A DNA stretch of 47,882 bases from an uncultured Steroidobacter sp. (GTDB taxonomy: Bacteria > Pseudomonadota > Gammaproteobacteria > Steroidobacterales > Steroidobacteraceae), in NCBI RefSeq assembly GCF_937958065.1, contig NZ_CALFXI010000070.1:1-47882 (forward strand), written 5' to 3'. Below are positions 1-8,071 of this stretch, one piece after another (position 1 is the stretch's first letter; each line of letters begins with the position of its first letter). The notes under the pieces were generated by a model, which saw only the letters and a program-made list of their open reading frames with translations, was not told the DNA's origin and did not search any database. Made by a program: the position numbers and the translations under genes.

Positions 1-106
1 CCTTGACGCCCGCCATGAAGCGCGGGAACTCCTCGAACTGCGTCCACTGGTTGTAAACCGTGTGGATCGGGCAATTCACGTCAACAGTTTTTTCCACGTG
101 TTCCAT
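1..106 (-). CDS. SRPBCC (START/polyketide cyclase-like) family protein, partial
   Basis: Only the first 35 codons are inside the window; the gene runs off the left edge. The visible N-terminus reads MEHVEKTVDVNCPIHTVYN and continues QWTQFEEFPRFMAGVK, which is the usual first strand and helix of SRPBCC hydrophobic-cavity proteins of the cyclase/dehydrase type (the FEEFPRFM motif is typical). A GGAGAG Shine-Dalgarno lies a few bases before the ATG at 106. It follows the 108-aa unknown gene by 49 bases on the same strand, so the two may be cotranscribed from the LexA-box promoter at 506-539. The ligand is unknown. Family confidence is fair, limited by truncation. Confidence 0.75.
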   Translation of the reverse strand, partial: MEHVEKTVDVNCPIHTVYNQWTQFEEFPRFMAGVK

Positions 107-155
107 GGCGTTCTCTCCGGTTGCTTGCATACCCAGCGAACGTCATGCGCGTTGC

Positions 156-482
156 TCAAGTTCCTGCGTGCGGACCCTCGGGCGGATGCAATAGCCGGCG
201 CAACTCGACTCGGCTGCGCTCGCAGAACTCGTCCATCGCACGATCGCGCGCATGGCCCTGCGCGTCGGGCAGCGACGGACTGCTTTCGTAGTTGGATCGA
301 ACGATCCGAAGTCGTGGCAGCAGCGCCCGCGTGGCGCGCAGCGCCGAGAGGGTTTTCGCGTCGTCGCGGGTCAGCAGATCGACAGCGGCCGGGATCTCCA
401 GATCTTCCAACCACCATTCAACGAGATAGACCAGATTGTCGACGGTCTCGTCGATCACGGCGATGGGATCACGGTAGTCCAT
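156..482 (-). CDS. hypothetical protein, 108 aa, behind a LexA-box promoter
   Basis: I do not recognise the family. The ATG at 482 begins MDYRDPIAVIDETVDNLVY, followed by a Trp- and acid-rich stretch (VEWWLEDLEIP) and a helical Ala/Leu/Arg-rich region. There is no signal peptide or membrane segment, so it should be a soluble, mostly helical cytoplasmic protein. An upstream in-frame extension to about 710 exists but reads like translated non-coding DNA (Pro/Cys/Ala-rich) and would cross the promoter, so I chose the inner ATG; its Shine-Dalgarno is weak. The gene sits 23 bases downstream of a perfect CTGT-N8-ACAG box overlapping a promoter. That suggests DNA-damage induction, which is inference from the site alone. 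Confidence 0.6.
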   Translation of the reverse strand: MDYRDPIAVIDETVDNLVYLVEWWLEDLEIPAAVDLLTRDDAKTLSALRATRALLPRLRIVRSNYESSPSLPDAQGHARDRAMDEFCERSRVELRRLLHPPEGPHAGT

Positions 483-505
483 GGGCGGGCACGCAGCGGT
501 CGGGC

Positions 506-539
506 CTGTTGTTATATACAGGTACGCGGGGCAGTTCAA
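506..539 (-). promoter_or_regulatory. LexA (SOS) box overlapping a sigma70-type promoter
   Basis: Positions 506-521 read CTGTTGTTATATACAG, an exact CTGT-N8-ACAG LexA box of the E. coli/gammaproteobacterial type. Read on the minus strand, a -35 TTGAAC (534-539) and a -10 TATAAC (511-516) are separated by exactly 17 bases, with the -10 inside the box, which is the classic geometry for repression. The promoter points to the 108-aa gene starting at 482. The plus-strand secreted gene at 635 lies 113 bases on the other side. The site is read directly from sequence; regulation is inferred. Confidence 0.65.
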
Positions 540-634
540 TAGGGCGCCCACGGGCCCGAGTCGTCGCTTGCCGACGACTGGTCCGGCCGCCTCCAGTTGC
601 GATGAGGTCGCGAATAGACCGGCGGGAAGAATGC

Positions 635-1039
635 ATGGAGACCAGGCAAATGCAGAGATCGGGCAACACACTGGCAGTGCTGCTGGGGGCGACCTTGCTG
701 GCGTCGGCAACGGCGGGAGCGGCGGAGATCTTTCGTGCGCACTACGAAATTCGCGTCGCCAGCCAGGGCACCGACAACACGGTGCGCTCGACGTTCGAAA
801 CGCGACCCGGCGAGCGCTTCACGCTGGACCTGCCACCGAACGTGGTGGCGCTGGCGGTGCGCCGGTTGGGTGGCGAAAACTACGAGCTACAAGTCACGGT
901 GACGCCGACCAAGGCCAACGGCGCGGCCTCGTTCAGCCACACCTATCGGGGCGTGCTCGGGCGACCTTTGGAGCTCAAGAACAGCGCCGCCGGCGTGAAT
1001 GTCGACGGCGCGATTTCGGTGGTCGTGCTGAACCGCTGA
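635..1039 (+). CDS. secreted hypothetical protein, 134 aa
   Basis: The N-terminus (METRQMQRSGNTLAVLLGAT, then an Ala-rich stretch ending TAGAAE) is a clear Sec signal peptide with probable cleavage near residues 26-28. The mature part is about 105 residues of alternating hydrophobic/polar strands with no cysteine, which suggests a small periplasmic beta protein. I do not recognise the family. A GGGAAGA Shine-Dalgarno precedes the ATG at 635 by four bases; the ATG at 650 is an alternative start with the same signal peptide core. The stop lies nine bases from the stop of the convergent methionine aminopeptidase gene. Confidence 0.65.
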   Translation: METRQMQRSGNTLAVLLGATLLASATAGAAEIFRAHYEIRVASQGTDNTVRSTFETRPGERFTLDLPPNVVALAVRRLGGENYELQVTVTPTKANGAASFSHTYRGVLGRPLELKNSAAGVNVDGAISVVVLNR

Positions 1040-1048
1040 GCGGCCGAC

Positions 1049-1789
1049 TCAGGTCACCACGATCGGGCGATCGCGCGTGATGATCATCGTATGTTCGAAC
1101 TGCGCGCCTCGGCTGCCGTCCGGGGTGCGCAGCGTCCAGCCGTCGGAGGCGGTCACTGCCTTGGTCGCGCGTGTCGTCAAGAACGGCTCGATGGTGATGA
1201 CCCAACCTTCCTTCAGCAGCGTCCGGTCGCGTGGCTCGAACGTGTTCGAGACGTGCGGCTCCTCGTGGATGTAACGACCCACGCCGTGACCGCCCAGATT
1301 GCGAATGACCCGGAAGCCACAACGCTTGGCCCGACGCTCGACGGCCCGGCCGATGTTGTGCATCGGGGCGCCGGCGGTGGCCTGTTCCATGGCGTCTTGC
1401 AGTGCCTGCCTGGTGGCTTTCAAAAGCTGCGCAGACTGCACGGATACGGCGCCGACGGCAAAGCTGGCGCCGGTATCGGCCCAGTAGCCATCGAGCTCCG
1501 CGGACACATCGATATTGACCAGGTCGCCCTCGCGCAGCACACGCTCCGGTGACGGTATACCGTGCGCCAGATCGTCGTTGACGCTGATGCAGGTGGTGCC
1601 GGGAAAGCCGTACGCCAGTTGCGGCGCCGAGCGTGCCCCGTGACGATCCAGAATCTCCTTGCCGATCGCATCCAGCTCGGCCGTGGTCACGCCGGGCGCC
1701 ACACGGGCACCCATGGCATCGCGCGCCTCTGCCACGATGGCGCCAATCCGCTGCAAACCTTCAATGTCGTGCCGGCCGTCGATGGACAT
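1049..1789 (-). CDS. map: type I methionine aminopeptidase
   Basis: This enzyme removes the initiator methionine from nascent proteins in the cytoplasm using a dinuclear metal centre. All conserved residues are visible: His76 in AHGIPSPE, metal ligands Asp94 and Asp105 in the IDVSAELDGYWADTG region, His168 in GGHGVGRYIHEEP, Glu201 in ITIEPF and Glu232 in AQFEHTM. At 246 residues it matches the single-domain bacterial type I enzyme. I start at the ATG at 1789, preceded by GGTGAG; an in-frame start ten codons upstream (1819) adds residues with no family match. It is not next to rpsB, so it may be an additional, stand-alone map copy; whether another exists elsewhere cannot be seen here. Confidence 0.93.
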   Translation of the reverse strand: MSIDGRHDIEGLQRIGAIVAEARDAMGARVAPGVTTAELDAIGKEILDRHGARSAPQLAYGFPGTTCISVNDDLAHGIPSPERVLREGDLVNIDVSAELDGYWADTGASFAVGAVSVQSAQLLKATRQALQDAMEQATAGAPMHNIGRAVERRAKRCGFRVIRNLGGHGVGRYIHEEPHVSNTFEPRDRTLLKEGWVITIEPFLTTRATKAVTASDGWTLRTPDGSRGAQFEHTMIITRDRPIVVT

Positions 1790-1858
1790 ATCACTCACCC
1801 GAACGTTCGAGAGCCGCAAGCGTACTCCAGTCGGGGAGAATTTGCTGCCGTGGGGTGC

Positions 1859-2257
1859 TCAGAGACGCCGCGCCATCCATCCAAACAAGCGGCGCGAGAT
1901 GGCGAATATCACCAATGCCGCTGCACCGACTTCGAGCAGGATGGTGGCGTTCATCATGGCCGTGTGCGAGGAGAGCGGCGCGACCACGTAGTGGCCGAGG
2001 CTGTCCAGCCCCAGCGCCGCGTACACCGCCAGCAAGATGAGCCCGATCGAATCGCGTCGTCGGTATACCAGAAGCGCGCCGAGGGCTCCGATGGCGGTCA
2101 TTCCGATCCAGGCCAGGTACACGCCGCCGCGCGACCACGAGGTCGGCAGTCCCGGGTAGTCAGAGAGAAATTCGGCGTTGTGTACAAAGTGCACCAGGCT
2201 CGCCATCGCATAGACAGCAAGCAGCAGGAACAGAAGTCGGTTGGTCGGGTGCTGCAC
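1859..2257 (-). CDS. small integral membrane protein (about four helices)
   Basis: The protein shows four hydrophobic helices: one at the N-terminus (LLFLLLAVYAMASLVHFV), then GGVYLAWIGMTAIGALGALL, then IGLILLAVYAALGLDSL, and last LEVGAAALVIFAISRRLF. Loops are short and His-containing. No enzyme motif is visible and I cannot name the family. The start is uncertain: the reading frame is open to 2398, but the extra 47 residues are unlike a membrane protein N-terminus, so I favour the GTG at 2257 just before the first helix. It lies 69 bases upstream of map on the same strand and could be cotranscribed with it. Confidence 0.55.
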   Translation of the reverse strand: MQHPTNRLLFLLLAVYAMASLVHFVHNAEFLSDYPGLPTSWSRGGVYLAWIGMTAIGALGALLVYRRRDSIGLILLAVYAALGLDSLGHYVVAPLSSHTAMMNATILLEVGAAALVIFAISRRLFGWMARRL

Positions 2258-2501
2258 GGAACGTTCACTCGCATCGAAATATATCGGTGATGAGTATGTA
2301 ACGACGCTCGCGCATCGGGTAAAGCACTTAGCAAACATCGCGGCTATCGGCAGCAATGCGTCTTGAATCGCCGCGTGCGTCGGCGTAGCGTCGGCCAAAC
2401 GTGATCATTCACGTAGGAAGATCCGATGTGTTACGGGCGCATCGTCGCCCCGATGACAACAACGATCTGGCCCCGTCGGAAACAAACACGGAGTACGTTT
2501 C

Positions 2502-5285
2502 ATGAACAGCCATGAGGGATTGCGTTGGCTGCGATCCGGCGCATCGCGCCTGGCCGCGCCCACCCTGGTTCTCACAGCCGCAGCGCTGGGATTTTCGCCC
2601 CTGACCGTCGATGCCAAACCCGCCGCGCGCAATCTGGGCGGTGGACTGGAACAGCTTGCGCAGCCTGCCATCGCCCGCCGCGCCGCGCTCGGCGAGCTTC
2701 AGTTGACTCATCCAATCCAGTTCGATGATGCCGGTCGTGCGCTGGTTCGCATCTCGCTGGACGGCAAGGTGCCCGCCGCGACGGTGATAGCAAGTCTGCG
2801 GAGCACGGCGGGCGTGGAAGTCGCGGCGACCGATCTGAGCTATCGCGCCGGCGTGGTCGAAGCCTATGTTCCCAGCAGCTCGCTGCTGAGCGTCGCCGGC
2901 AAAAAGGGCGTGCTCGCGGTGGTGCCGTCGAGCCCGATGGCGACCAACGTCGGTGCCACCGACAGCCAGGGCATCGTCCAACACCGCGTCGACAAGATTC
3001 CCGGCATCGATGGCAAGGGCATCACGGTCGGCGTGATGTCGGACAGTTACGATACCAACATCGCACCGAACAGCGCCGCCGCCGATATCGCGACCGGCGA
3101 TCTGCCGGGCGCGGGCAATCCGTTCGGCAACACCGAGCCGGTCGTGGTGCTGCAGGACTGGCCGGCCTCGTCCGATGAAGGCCGCGCGATGCTGCAGATC
3201 GTGCACGACCTGGCGCCGAAGGCACGGCTCGGCTTCGCGACCGCCAACGGCGGCGAAGTGAACTTCGCAAATAACATTCGCGCGCTCGCCGGTTTCCCGA
3301 GTGCGCCGAACGCGGTGCCGGGCTTCAAGGCCGACATCATCGTCGACGACATCATCTATCTGGCCGAACCGTTCTTCCAGGACGGCATCGTCGCGCAGGC
3401 GGTGGATGAAGTGGCCGCGAAGGGCGTGTCGTATTTTTCGTCCGCCGGCAATCGGCCAGCGACCCAGGCATACGATTCGAAGCTGCGCGTGGTGCCGGGC
3501 AATCCCGCGTCGTGGGCCGGTACGAATCTGGACTTCAGCAGCGTGGATCCGGCGCTGTATGCCGGCGGTTTCCACGATTTTGCCGAAGGCAGCGACGTCG
3601 ATATCGCTCAGACCATCGCGTTCACCAATGGCAGCACCATCGTATTCCAGTGGAACGAGCCCTACGATCCGATACCGCCGACGCCCGTGGGAACCCCGAT
3701 CGTCTCCGGCGTGAGCACGGTGCCCGCCGGCGGCACGTCGACCTTCACCTTCCCGGGCGCGATCGGACAGCTGGTGGAAATCTTCGTCGATGCGGACACC
3801 ACGACCACCGGCACGCCGAATCCGGATCTGACCTTCACCTTGTTCGATCCGAACGGCCAGGAAATCCAGTTCGTCGACAGCACCACCAATCCGGAGTCGC
3901 TGATTCTGGAGCTGCCGCTGGCCGGCACGTACACGGTGGTGGTGGACAGCTTCCAGCCGGCGCAGTTCGGCGATTATTCCTATCGCGTGCAGCAGGTGGA
4001 AGTGGTCGAGCAGGTGCTCTCGGATTTCAACCTGCTGTTCTTCCTGCCGAACGGCACGTTCATCGGCTCGTTCGCCGAGCAGAACCGCTTCACCAACCGG
4101 CCGGTGGAAATCGGTCAGCTGCCGGGGGCCACGCTGCAGATGGTGATTGCGCGCGCCAATACGCCGAGCGGCAAGAACCGCAACGTCGCCGACCGGATTC
4201 GTTACGTCGGCTTCAGCGGCGTGAACCCGCAGGAATATTTCAGCTACCTCGGGCCGGTGACCTATGGTCACAACTCGGCGCAGGGCGCGATGGGCGTCGC
4301 GGCTTATGCGTTCTATGCGCCGTTCGTTCCGGAAGCGTTTACGTCGCCCGGTCCGTCGACCATCTATTTCGACAAGAACAACAAACGCTATCGCAGCCCG
4401 CAGATCCGCCAGAAACCGGACATGGCGGCGATGGATGGCGCCAACACCACGTTCTTCACGACCGACTCGATCGTCGATCCGGATACGTTCCCGAATTTCT
4501 TCGGCACCAGTGCGGCCGCTCCACACGCGGCAGCCATCGCGGCGCTGGTGCTGGAGGCGGCGGGCGGGCCGGGCTCGGTGAAACCAGAGAAGATGCGCAA
4601 GATCCTGCAGGACAGTGCGTTCCGTCATGACCTCGACCCGTTCTTCTCGTCGGGTTTCGCACTGTCGGGCGGCAGCCTGGTCGCGATCAATGCGTCCGCG
4701 GATCAGAACTCGATCAGTCAGTTCGATCCCAACGTGTTCACGATCACGCAGCTGGGTTTGCGGAAACTGGCGAGCGTGTCGATCAATGGCAGCGGCGGCA
4801 ACGTGACACAAACGCCCCGAGGCATCGTGTTCGACGAACGAGCCACGCCGGCTCCGGCGCCAGGTCAGCCGTTCGTCGTCGGGCGCACGGTGGGATTGAA
4901 TGCCTCCGATGTCACGGCCACGCCGTCGATCGCGGCGGATCTGCCGGGTGTCGTCGGGCAATGGAAGCAGTTGGATCTGAAATTCCGTCCGGGCTCGTTC
5001 CGTAGCGGCGACCTGCTGTCGTTCGGGATCGACCGCGACGAAGCCGATTCGGCCGGGCCGAACGTGGCGGCGGGCGGCAACTCCGCCGACCTGTTGGGCG
5101 GCGGCGTGATGATTCCTTCGGGTGACGTGATTCCGGGCGGTGCGAGCTTCTTCGGTACCTACGAAGGCGGCGGCAGCTTCCGCGGCGAGTTCTTCAACCT
5201 GATCGGGAAAGGCTACAGCACGCTCGATGGTTACGGCTTCGTCAATGCCGAAGCCGCGGTGAAAGCCGTGCGCAAGAAGAAGTAG
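2502..5285 (+). CDS. secreted subtilisin/sedolisin-like (S8/S53) serine peptidase with inserted PPC-like domain
   Basis: This 927-aa protein has a signal peptide (about residues 1-38), a propeptide-like region (40-155) and a subtilase-type core. The core shows GVMSDSYD (Asp181), then SSDEGRAM with Glu226 where classical subtilases have the HGT histidine, an IIVDDIIYL acidic segment (Asp282/283), SSAGN (Asn317) and the serine motif GTSAAAPHAAAIAALV (Ser670). Glu in place of His is the sedolisin (S53) arrangement, and the DEGRAM motif resembles the S53-like subgroup. Between Asn and Ser lies an insertion of about 300 residues; residues 400-495 look like a pre-peptidase C-terminal (PPC) beta-sandwich (LTFTLFDPNG, then AGTYTVVVDS). 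GGAG lies eight bases before the ATG, and a strong terminator follows. It probably acts outside the cytoplasm; the substrate is unknown. Confidence 0.88.
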   Translation: MNSHEGLRWLRSGASRLAAPTLVLTAAALGFSPLTVDAKPAARNLGGGLEQLAQPAIARRAALGELQLTHPIQFDDAGRALVRISLDGKVPAATVIASLRSTAGVEVAATDLSYRAGVVEAYVPSSSLLSVAGKKGVLAVVPSSPMATNVGATDSQGIVQHRVDKIPGIDGKGITVGVMSDSYDTNIAPNSAAADIATGDLPGAGNPFGNTEPVVVLQDWPASSDEGRAMLQIVHDLAPKARLGFATANGGEVNFANNIRALAGFPSAPNAVPGFKADIIVDDIIYLAEPFFQDGIVAQAVDEVAAKGVSYFSSAGNRPATQAYDSKLRVVPGNPASWAGTNLDFSSVDPALYAGGFHDFAEGSDVDIAQTIAFTNGSTIVFQWNEPYDPIPPTPVGTPIVSGVSTVPAGGTSTFTFPGAIGQLVEIFVDADTTTTGTPNPDLTFTLFDPNGQEIQFVDSTTNPESLILELPLAGTYTVVVDSFQPAQFGDYSYRVQQVEVVEQVLSDFNLLFFLPNGTFIGSFAEQNRFTNRPVEIGQLPGATLQMVIARANTPSGKNRNVADRIRYVGFSGVNPQEYFSYLGPVTYGHNSAQGAMGVAAYAFYAPFVPEAFTSPGPSTIYFDKNNKRYRSPQIRQKPDMAAMDGANTTFFTTDSIVDPDTFPNFFGTSAAAPHAAAIAALVLEAAGGPGSVKPEKMRKILQDSAFRHDLDPFFSSGFALSGGSLVAINASADQNSISQFDPNVFTITQLGLRKLASVSINGSGGNVTQTPRGIVFDERATPAPAPGQPFVVGRTVGLNASDVTATPSIAADLPGVVGQWKQLDLKFRPGSFRSGDLLSFGIDRDEADSAGPNVAAGGNSADLLGGGVMIPSGDVIPGGASFFGTYEGGGSFRGEFFNLIGKGYSTLDGYGFVNAEAAVKAVRKKK

Positions 5286-5314
5286 CCGGATTTCTCACGC
5301 CATCGTGAGGATCG

Positions 5315-5346
5315 AAAGGCCCGCGGCGTGCGTTGCGGGCCTTTTT
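5315..5346 (+). terminator. Rho-independent terminator of the protease gene
   Basis: AAA plus GGCCCGC (5318-5324) pairs with GCGGGCC (5335-5341) around a 10-base loop and is followed by five T (5342-5346). It starts 30 bases after the protease stop codon and isolates that gene from the next one. Confidence 0.9.
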
Positions 5347-5421
5347 ATTTCGAATGCTCACCCGATGTGGCGATTGGATCGTTACAGGGACTGAGATGCC
5401 TGGATCGCGGAGGGACGCGCC

Positions 5422-5910
5422 ATGCTGCTGCGCAAGCTGACGATGACATTGCTGATCTTCGCCGCCTGCACCCCGGCCATCGCGGATGAGGCGGCTGACC
5501 GCCAGGCCCTCGAGTCGCGCGCTCAACGATGGGTCGATGCGTTTCACGCGCAGGACGCCCCCGGGCTGGCGTCACTTGCAACCACGGACGTGACGGTACT
5601 GGATGGCACCGGCAGTCTGGTGCAGGGAACGAGTGCCGCCTGCCAGGCCTGGTTGCGTGCCGGCGCCATCACTGGACACACGCTTGTTTCCAAAACCAAG
5701 GAGATCGTCGTATCGAGTGACATTGCCTGGCGCATCGGGCTGCTCTCGTATCGACGATCCGGCGCCGAGCAGTACCAGGGGCAGACGCTGGAGATCTGGA
5801 AACGCACCGGCGATGGCTGGAAGCTGCATCGGCAGATGTCTTCCAACCTCATTGAAGCGTCCCTGCGGCCGGCGCCCTCGGAGCCCATCCTCGACCGGCC
5901 GGCCTACTGA
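5422..5910 (+). CDS. secreted SnoaL/DUF4440-like (NTF2-fold) protein
   Basis: The 162-aa product starts with a signal peptide (MLLRKLTMTLLIFAACTPAI, cut near ADE). It continues as an NTF2-like domain: an N-terminal helix (RQALESRAQRWVDAFHAQD), a DVTVLDGTGSLVQG strand-turn and the closing LEIWKRTGDGWKLHRQM hairpin that is diagnostic of DUF4440/SnoaL-type folds. These small cone-shaped domains bind ligands or act as hydratases or isomerases; no catalytic residue can be assigned. GGAG stands nine bases before the ATG. It is downstream of the protease terminator, so it must have its own promoter. Confidence 0.8.
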   Translation: MLLRKLTMTLLIFAACTPAIADEAADRQALESRAQRWVDAFHAQDAPGLASLATTDVTVLDGTGSLVQGTSAACQAWLRAGAITGHTLVSKTKEIVVSSDIAWRIGLLSYRRSGAEQYQGQTLEIWKRTGDGWKLHRQMSSNLIEASLRPAPSEPILDRPAY

Positions 5911-6019
5911 GCGCTGGCCGGGATTCCAGTTGGACCAAGGCCGCATAGACCGGTCGCTGCGGTTCGCTCACTTTCGCGATTTCATTCCCTGGCAAGGAGG
6001 CTGGCCGCAGGAGATTGTC

Positions 6020-6487
6020 ATGTACCGGCGAATCCTGGTTCCTGTCGATGGCAGCGCAGCTGCTGCCGAAGGTCTGGACGAGGCCATCGAGCTCGCGCGC
6101 CATTTGCAGGCTCACATCCGGCTCCTGCACATCGTGGAGCCCGTAGTGATGGTTCCGGTCGAAGCGATGACCGGCGCCGTCCAGCAGGTCATCGAAGGCG
6201 TGCGCATCGCCGGCGAGGAACTGCTGAAAGAGTGCCAGCAGAAAGTTGCGAAAGCCGGCATCGAGGTCGATCGGGAGTTGATCGAAACCGTCGGCCGCTC
6301 GGCCGGCGAGTGCATCGTGAGGCAGGCCGAAGAAACAAACTCCGATCTCATCATCTGCGGCACTCACGGCCGCCGCGGCGTTCGCCGATTGCTGATGGGC
6401 AGCGACGCCGAATACATCGCGCGCCGCTCTCCAGTGCCGGTGCTGTTAGTACGTCACGAGAGGTCGGCCAGTAGCGAGGCGGCGTGA
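6020..6487 (+). CDS. universal stress protein (UspA family)
   Basis: The 155-aa product has the full UspA fold. The first strand MYRRILVPVDGSAAA carries the ATP-contacting Asp, and the C-terminal loop GTHGRRGVRR...MGS matches the nucleotide-binding pattern G-x2-G-x9-G-S, so it should be an ATP-binding Usp of the MJ0577 type rather than a non-binding one. The ATG at 6020 has AGGAG six bases upstream; the frame is open further 5' but that extension has no Usp sequence. The gene stands alone before tRNA-Thr. The role is general stress tolerance; its trigger is not evident. Confidence 0.93.
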   Translation: MYRRILVPVDGSAAAAEGLDEAIELARHLQAHIRLLHIVEPVVMVPVEAMTGAVQQVIEGVRIAGEELLKECQQKVAKAGIEVDRELIETVGRSAGECIVRQAEETNSDLIICGTHGRRGVRRLLMGSDAEYIARRSPVPVLLVRHERSASSEAA

Positions 6488-6545
6488 ATCGCTACGCATC
6501 GAGTCAGATGCCGTAGCGGCCTGAGCGTTCATCGGATTCGGGGGA

Positions 6546-6621
6546 TGGTGCCGACTGAGGGACTCGAACCCCCGACCCACTGATTACAAATCAGTAGCTC
6601 TACCAACTGAGCTAAGTCGGC
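6546..6621 (-). tRNA. tRNA-Thr (anticodon TGT)
   Basis: Read on the minus strand, a seven-base acceptor stem GCCGACT pairs with AGTCGGC, followed by discriminator A and an encoded CCA (6546-6548). The anticodon arm CTGAT-TTGTAAT-CAG gives anticodon TGT, and the T arm contains GGTTCGAGTCC. The length is 76 bases including CCA. It lies in the gap between the convergent Usp and efflux channel genes. Confidence 0.95.
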
Positions 6622-6672
6622 CCGAAAAGAGGGCCGGGATTGTATGCCAGATCCGGGGCCGCGGGAACCACC

Positions 6673-8070
6673 CTAGTCGGACCAGCCGCCGCCGAGGGTC
6701 TTGTAGAGGGTCACGCTATTGGTGAGCTTCTGCAGGCGCGCGTCGATCAGGGCTTGTTGGGCGGTGTAGAGGGAGCGCTGCGAGTCGAGCACGTCCAGGT
6801 AGCTGTCGACGCCGCGTTCGAAACGGGCTTGTGAAAGGCGGAAGCTGGTCGAGGTGGCTTCCACCAGCGACTGGCGAGCCGCGAGTTGGTCGCCGAGGGT
6901 ATCGCGTTCGGCGAGCGCGTCGGCGACTTCGCGGAATGCAGTCTGAATGGCGTGCTCGTACTGGGCGACTTCGATCTGACGGCCGACGTGCGCAGCATCC
7001 AGATTGGCGCGATTCGCGCCGCCCGCGAACAGCGGAATGCTGATCTGGGGCACGAAGCTCCATGCGCCGGAGCCGGGCTCGAACAAGCCGTCGAGATCGC
7101 TGCTGCTGGTGCCGGCCGAGCCGGTCAGTGTGATGCGTGGATAGAAGGCCGCGCGTGCCGCGCCGATGTTGAAGTTCGCCGCTTTGAGCTCGTGCTCGGC
7201 TTGCAGGATGTCGGGCCGGCGAGTCAGCAGATCGGAAGGCAAGCCGGCGGGCAGGTCGGCGACGGTGCTGACGGTGTCGCTCAACGACGTCGGCGTGAGA
7301 TTTTCAGGGACAGCCGTGCCGAGCAGCAACACGAGAGCATTGCGGTCCTGCGCGATCAGCCGAGTGTAGGTCGCGACGTTCACGCGCGCCGTGTCGACGC
7401 TGGTCTGAATCTGTCGCAAGGTCAATTCGGACGCGGTGCCCAGCTCGAAGCGGCGCTTGGTCAGATCGTAACTTTCGCTCTGGCTCTTCAAGGTCTGTTG
7501 AGCGAGCGCGAGCTGTTCGACGTCCGCTGCCCAGGTGAGATAGGCGTTGGCGACCTCCGCGATCAGGCTGATCTGCGCCGCCTTGCGCGCTTCACTGGTC
7601 GCAAGAAATTTCTCCAGCGCCTGACCGTTCAGGCTGCGCACGCGACCGAACAAGTCGAGCTCGTAAGAACTCAATGCAATGTTGGCGCTCAACGGCCGCA
7701 TCGTCATCGTCTGGCCGAAGGGTGACGCGCTGGCGGGCACCCGACTCGCGTTTTCAGTGATGACCGCGTCGAGTTTCGGAAAGCTCTGCGACCGCTGAAT
7801 CCGATACTGCGCGCGCGCCTGATCGATGTTCAGAATCGCGACGCGCAGGTCGCGGTTGTTGGTCAGTGCAAGATCGATCAGCTCGCGCAGCTTGGGCTCC
7901 GCGTAGAACTCGCGCCACTGGATGTCGGCAATCGTCGAGCTCGACTCACCTGCCTGCTCCGGAAACTCCGCCGCGACCGGTGCGGCGGGGCGCTCATAAG
8001 TAGGAGCCATGGTGCAGCCGGCCAGCCAGGAGGCCGCCACGGTGCCGATCAACAGTTTGCTGTAACTCAT
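6673..8070 (-). CDS. RND efflux outer-membrane channel lipoprotein (OprM/NodT family)
   Basis: This 465-aa protein is the TolC-like outer-membrane duct of the tripartite pump. It begins MSYSKLLIGTVAASWLAGC, a lipoprotein signal peptide with lipobox LAGC, followed by the typical APTYERP start of the mature protein. Two outer membrane efflux (OEP) repeats follow, with signature helices NIDQARAQYRIQRSQSFP and FRLSQARFERGVDSYLDVLD. The start at 8070 lies one base after the pump gene's stop, with GGAG ten bases upstream inside the pump gene, so the two are translationally linked. It is the last gene of the efflux operon. Confidence 0.95.
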   Translation of the reverse strand: MSYSKLLIGTVAASWLAGCTMAPTYERPAAPVAAEFPEQAGESSSTIADIQWREFYAEPKLRELIDLALTNNRDLRVAILNIDQARAQYRIQRSQSFPKLDAVITENASRVPASASPFGQTMTMRPLSANIALSSYELDLFGRVRSLNGQALEKFLATSEARKAAQISLIAEVANAYLTWAADVEQLALAQQTLKSQSESYDLTKRRFELGTASELTLRQIQTSVDTARVNVATYTRLIAQDRNALVLLLGTAVPENLTPTSLSDTVSTVADLPAGLPSDLLTRRPDILQAEHELKAANFNIGAARAAFYPRITLTGSAGTSSSDLDGLFEPGSGAWSFVPQISIPLFAGGANRANLDAAHVGRQIEVAQYEHAIQTAFREVADALAERDTLGDQLAARQSLVEATSTSFRLSQARFERGVDSYLDVLDSQRSLYTAQQALIDARLQKLTNSVTLYKTLGGGWSD

Positions 8071-8071
8071 A

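Noticed and set aside
156..710. A 184-residue version of the 108-aa protein
   Set aside because: The extension is Pro/Cys-rich and would put the LexA box and promoter inside the coding region.
2409..4961. An 850-codon open frame on the minus strand opposite the protease
   Set aside because: Its translation is Arg/His/Asp-rich with no domain, and the plus-strand protease has signal peptide, motifs, Shine-Dalgarno and terminator. Long antisense frames are a by-product of high GC third positions.
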